Shown one piece after another: positions 22,988 to 26,257 of a stretch of DNA of 26,257 nt. The notes beneath the pieces were generated by a model. The model saw only the letters and a program-made list of their open reading frames with translations. It was not told the DNA's origin and ran no database searches. Where the stretch lies: the NCBI GenBank assembly GCA_958441075.1, contig CAUCBQ010000010.1:1-26257 (forward strand). The letters are read 5' to 3'. Position 1 is the stretch's first letter. Each line of letters begins with the position of its first letter. The stretch comes from an uncultured Clostridiaceae bacterium (GTDB lineage: Bacteria; Bacillota; Clostridia; Lachnospirales; Lachnospiraceae). The translations under genes and the position numbers were made by a program.

Positions 22988-24899
22988 CTTTTTTTCCTTC
23001 TTTCTCCCGGACAGTTTTTTCAGACAGAGCCTCCGGTCCCTCCATAAATACACAGACCGCCCTGGCTCCGATCATAATCTTTTTCTGATCCTTTAATACC
23101 GGTCCTTCGCCTTCCGGCCAGAAACCGTTTACACTGTCCTCCGCCGTATTGAACACCATCCGCCATGCTCTCCCTTTGGGAAGATTGGGCAGGGCAAATT
23201 CATGGGGCTCCCAGTGCATATTATAAGCTGTATAAAAGCTGGCTTTCTCTGCATCTCCTGCATAATCGCCGCAGTAAAAAGCACCGAACTGACGGCTGCA
23301 CCGGTCGAATTCCGGCTGCCATGCCTTCTCGCCATGATAGGACAGATCCGGCAGCCCCACGCCTTTGTAATCCATCAGCCTTGGCTCCTGATCCATGTGG
23401 AAGAGATCGTGGGCTTTTCTGAATGCAATAACCTGTTTTACAAAAGCAAACAGCTCCTTATTGCGCTCTGCAAGATCCCAGTTCAGCCAGGAAATCTCAT
23501 TATCCTGACAGTAGGAGTTATTATTTCCCCGCTTGGTCTGTCCGAACTCATCACCGGCTAAAAGAAGAGGCGTTCCCTGACTTAAAAACAAGAGAAGCAT
23601 GGCATTTTTTAACTGCCGCAGCCGCAGGCTGCGGACTCTTTTCTTTCTCACCGGTCCCTCTGCACCACAGTTCCAGGACTGATTCTGGTCTAAGCCGTCC
23701 CGGTTGTCCTCCCCGTTATCCTCATTATGCTTTTCGTTGTAGGAAACCATATCCATCATGGTAAAGCCATTTACATTTGCCATATAATTAATGGTTCCCA
23801 GCTGGTTCGGATTGTGGCGGAGATGATAGGCAAGTGAATTTAACATCCCCTCATCGCCCTTTAAAAAGCGTCTCATATCCATCATAAAGCCGGAATTATA
23901 CTCACAGATGCGGCGGGAATCTCCCTCTTTCCAGCCTTCTCCCCACAGCTTTAAATCCTTTAAATATGGATCTTCAGCCAGCAGGGAAAGAGGGGCAAAT
24001 CCCACCAGATGTACCCCGTCTACATGGTATTCCATAGCCCAGAAACGTACCACATCAAGCACATATCCCGGAGCTTCGCTTCCGTCAAAATACAGCTCAA
24101 TCACCAGTTCAAGGCCCTCGCGGTGAAGAGCCTTTACCATCTGCTTAAACTCTGTTGCCGAATCGCCGGATGAAGCATAGGCTGCCTTGGGAGCAAAGGA
24201 AAACCCCTTGCAGTAGCCCCAGTAATTCAGCTTTACGGACTCCGTACGGGAGGACCTTTCTTCTCTGTTTTCCTTCTGTACGCTCTGAGGAAGGCCGAAA
24301 ATATCAGATTTTTCTGCCGGAATAATCTCATTAAATTCCACCGGCGGCATCATTTCCAGAGTAGTGATTCCCAGTTCCTTCAGATAGGGGATCTTTTCAA
24401 TAATCCCTTTAAAGGTTCCTCTTTTTTCCGGGCTTAATCCGGAAGAACCATGCTTTGTAAAGCCTCTGGGATGGATCTTATAGATAATGCAGTCCTGTGC
24501 CGGAACAGCCGGACAGCGGTCATCCTCCCAATCAAAGCTCCGGTTCATCTGAGGAAGGGGCGTATGGAGGCTGTGCAGCGTGCGCTCTCTGCTGCCCCAG
24601 CGCCCGCAGCCGCCAAACTGCCTTCCAAAGAGATCCGGTACTTCCTTTCCATCCTCTTCAAATGCATATTCCAGACCTTCAAAATTGCCCTTTACTGTCA
24701 TAAAGTGCACATTTCCCATCCGTCCCTCAAGGGGGAAGCAAATCCTGGCTGCCGGCTGTCTGCTCCCCTTTTTAAAAAGCAAAAAGCCGCAGTTTTCTGC
24801 TTCCGAGATAAAGCATACGTCAAAACCGTCCCCATTTGGCGCCACACCAGGCGGATAGATCCGGCTTTTGTCTGCCTCTGCAATATAATCCATTTTCAT
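22977..24899 (-). CDS. GH13 debranching-enzyme (GlgX/isoamylase-like) homologue, predicted catalytically inactive
   Basis: A 640-residue protein aligned by eye to glycogen debranching enzymes: YPPGVAPNGDGFDVCFIS at the start, DCIIYKIHPRGFT entering the barrel, NYWGY-KGFSFAPKAAYA, and VSYNEKHNEDNGEDNRDG, then GTPLLLAGDEFGQTKRGNNN. However, the four GH13 catalytic regions are altered. Region I reads LVIELYFDG where D-x-x-x-N-H is expected. Region II reads VDGVHLVGF where VDGFRFDLA is expected, so the nucleophile Asp is V299 and its Arg is H297. Region IV reads MANVNGFT where HDGFT is expected. Only the region III Glu remains (E321 in LWGEGW). The frame is uninterrupted and otherwise conserved, so this looks like a retained pseudo-enzyme, perhaps glucan-binding, rather than a decayed gene. 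ATG 24899 has AAAGGCGG upstream. Confidence 0.85.
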   Translation of the reverse strand: MKMDYIAEADKSRIYPPGVAPNGDGFDVCFISEAENCGFLLFKKGSRQPAARICFPLEGRMGNVHFMTVKGNFEGLEYAFEEDGKEVPDLFGRQFGGCGRWGSRERTLHSLHTPLPQMNRSFDWEDDRCPAVPAQDCIIYKIHPRGFTKHGSSGLSPEKRGTFKGIIEKIPYLKELGITTLEMMPPVEFNEIIPAEKSDIFGLPQSVQKENREERSSRTESVKLNYWGYCKGFSFAPKAAYASSGDSATEFKQMVKALHREGLELVIELYFDGSEAPGYVLDVVRFWAMEYHVDGVHLVGFAPLSLLAEDPYLKDLKLWGEGWKEGDSRRICEYNSGFMMDMRRFLKGDEGMLNSLAYHLRHNPNQLGTINYMANVNGFTMMDMVSYNEKHNEDNGEDNRDGLDQNQSWNCGAEGPVRKKRVRSLRLRQLKNAMLLLFLSQGTPLLLAGDEFGQTKRGNNNSYCQDNEISWLNWDLAERNKELFAFVKQVIAFRKAHDLFHMDQEPRLMDYKGVGLPDLSYHGEKAWQPEFDRCSRQFGAFYCGDYAGDAEKASFYTAYNMHWEPHEFALPNLPKGRAWRMVFNTAEDSVNGFWPEGEGPVLKDQKKIMIGARAVCVFMEGPEALSEKTVREKEGKKDAQ

Positions 24900-24940
24900 C
24901 CATATACCGCCTTTCACAACTTTTACAAAATTCATTATCT

Positions 24941-24969
24941 ATTATAAGTGAAACCGGCTTTTTTTTCCA
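24941..24969 (-). promoter_or_regulatory. Promoter of the GH13-M20 unit
   Basis: Minus-strand TATAAT (24946-24941) is perfect; TGGAAA (24969-24964) lies 17 bp upstream as a moderate -35. Transcription should begin near 24934, about 35 nt before the ATG. This supports starting translation at 24899 rather than at the longer in-frame start near 24935. Confidence 0.65.
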
Positions 24970-25007
24970 TTACTTTTCCATCTTAACATATAAAAGAACA
25001 TCATCCT

Positions 25008-26257
25008 CTACTGTTCTGCAATCTTCGCTGCCAGCTCCTCCAGATACATCCACCGCTCCATCTTCTCATCTAAAGCGGCTTCTGCCTCCTCCTTCTCTGC
25101 CATAAGCTGGTTCAGCTTCACAAAATCATGGGCCGATGCCTGAATTTCCTGTTCCAGAGAAGCTATCTTTTCTTCCAGAGCCGCCATATCTCCTTCAATG
25201 GTTTCGTAATCCCTTTGTTCTTTGTAGCTGAATTTCAGCTTCTGAGGCCCTCTGGTACGCTGTCCCTTTCCGTTTTTGCGGGAATCCGTTTTCGTTTCCC
25301 GCCCGGCTCCCTGCTCCGTTCCCTCTGCTTCTTCCCTTCTAAGGCAGGCGGTCTGGTAATCCGTATATCCGCCTTCATACTGCCGTACTCTTCCCTCACC
25401 CTCAAAGGCAAAGATCCTGTTTACCACCCGGTCCAGAAAATACCGGTCATGGGATACGGTAATCACAATACCGGGAAAGGTGTCCAGATAGTCCTCCAGA
25501 ATCACCAGAGTCTGAATATCAAGATCATTGGTAGGCTCATCCAGAAGAATCACATTGGGAGCTTCCATCAGAATACGCAGCAGATACAGCCTGCGCTTCT
25601 CTCCTCCGGAAAGCTTTCCGATCACCGTATACTGCATACTGGAGGGGAATAAAAACCGTTCCAGCATCTGGCTGGCGCTGATGCTTCCATCTTTGGTTTT
25701 CACATATTCTGCCGCATTTTTAATATAATCAATCACACGCAGGCTCTCATCCATAGCCTCATTTTCCTGAGAAAAATAACCCAGCTTTACAGTCTGCCCG
25801 ATCTCTGTTGTGCCGGAATCAGGCTGTACCCATCCTGCAATAATCTTCATCAGAGTAGACTTTCCGCTGCCGTTGGGGCCAATAATTCCCACACGGTCAT
25901 TCTTCAGAAAAATATAGGTAAAATCCTTTAAAAGCACCTTATCTCCATAGGACTTGGAAATATCCTTCAGCTCCACCGTAGTCCGTCCCAGACGGCTGGC
26001 AATGGATTCCAGCTGTACATTTCGGTCATACTGGGGACTCTCCTGATCCCGCAGGGCCTCATAGCGCTGGATATGGGCCTTCTGCTTGGTAGAACGGGCT
26101 CTGGCTCCTCTCTGCATCCAGGCAATCTCTGTTCGGAGAATAGACTGGCGCTTGCGCTCTGTGGCCTCTGCCATCTCTATCCGCTCAGCCTTAAGCTCCA
26201 GATATTTTTCATATCCTCCCTGATAGCTGTAAAGCTTTCCCTTGTCCAGCTCCACAA
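25008..26257 (-). CDS. ABC-F family ATPase, Uup-like, C-terminal part
   Basis: The 5' end of this gene lies beyond the window; about 416 C-terminal residues are seen. It begins in the charged linker after the first ATPase domain (LYSYQGGYEKYLELKAER ...). The complete second ATPase domain follows: Walker A GPNGSGKST, signature LSGGEKRR, Walker B NVILLDEPTNDLD and H-loop TVSHDRYFLDRV. The last 75 residues are a Glu/Lys-rich coiled coil (LEEKIASLEQEIQ ... KEEAEAALDEKME), the C-terminal domain found in Uup-type proteins. ABC-F proteins lack membrane segments and act on ribosomes or nucleic acid. Because a C-terminal coiled coil is present, Uup is more likely than EttA. An antibiotic-resistance subtype is possible but not supported here. 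Confidence 0.93.
   Translation of the reverse strand, partial: VELDKGKLYSYQGGYEKYLELKAERIEMAEATERKRQSILRTEIAWMQRGARARSTKQKAHIQRYEALRDQESPQYDRNVQLESIASRLGRTTVELKDISKSYGDKVLLKDFTYIFLKNDRVGIIGPNGSGKSTLMKIIAGWVQPDSGTTEIGQTVKLGYFSQENEAMDESLRVIDYIKNAAEYVKTKDGSISASQMLERFLFPSSMQYTVIGKLSGGEKRRLYLLRILMEAPNVILLDEPTNDLDIQTLVILEDYLDTFPGIVITVSHDRYFLDRVVNRIFAFEGEGRVRQYEGGYTDYQTACLRREEAEGTEQGAGRETKTDSRKNGKGQRTRGPQKLKFSYKEQRDYETIEGDMAALEEKIASLEQEIQASAHDFVKLNQLMAEKEEAEAALDEKMERWMYLEELAAKIAEQ

Overview
All credible genes lie on the minus strand. Two-component and TRAP genes of YesM/YesN and DctPQM type, β-glucoside PTS genes, a YtvI-type sporulation protein, strong AGGAGG ribosome-binding sites and moderate GC point to a spore-forming Firmicute, most likely a gut Lachnospiraceae (Clostridium cluster XIVa type). 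The genus cannot be fixed from this window. No rRNA, tRNA, CRISPR array or insertion sequence was seen.

Layout, from the high-coordinate end (5' for transcription) downward. (a) 25008-26257: 3' part of an ABC-F ATPase gene. (b) 21839-24969: promoter, a GH13 debranching-enzyme homologue that appears to have lost its catalytic residues, and an overlapping M20 peptidase gene, closed by a strong terminator. (c) 19080-21707: a calcium-type P-ATPase. (d) 14906-19043: promoter, FAH-family enzyme, methylglyoxal synthase and glycogen branching enzyme; the last carries a long Lys/Ala-rich repeat tail. (e) 7628-14810: a YesM/YesN-like sensor kinase and response regulator, then a TRAP transporter (binding protein, small and large permease), then a separately promoted unit with a YcxB-like membrane protein and a second TRAP binding protein. 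(f) 5721-7603: a cytidylate-kinase-like gene and ytvI, the latter behind a textbook sigma-G promoter. (g) 1950-5724: an RpiR-type regulator, a β-glucoside PTS IIBC and a GH1 6-phospho-β-glucosidase. (h) 1-1859: a guanine-class purine riboswitch with terminator controlling an NCS2 purine permease and, downstream, the start of a probable guanine deaminase gene.

How the parts work together. Region h is a purine salvage unit. Region g imports and hydrolyses β-glucosides under its own regulator. Region e is a sensor-controlled solute uptake system with two non-identical binding proteins. Regions b and d hold glycogen-related genes, with an apparently intact branching enzyme but a debranching homologue lacking three of the four conserved catalytic motifs. 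The most unusual items are that predicted pseudo-glycosidase, the repeat tail on GlgB, and the 50-nt two-tier hairpin leader before the YcxB/second-binding-protein unit.
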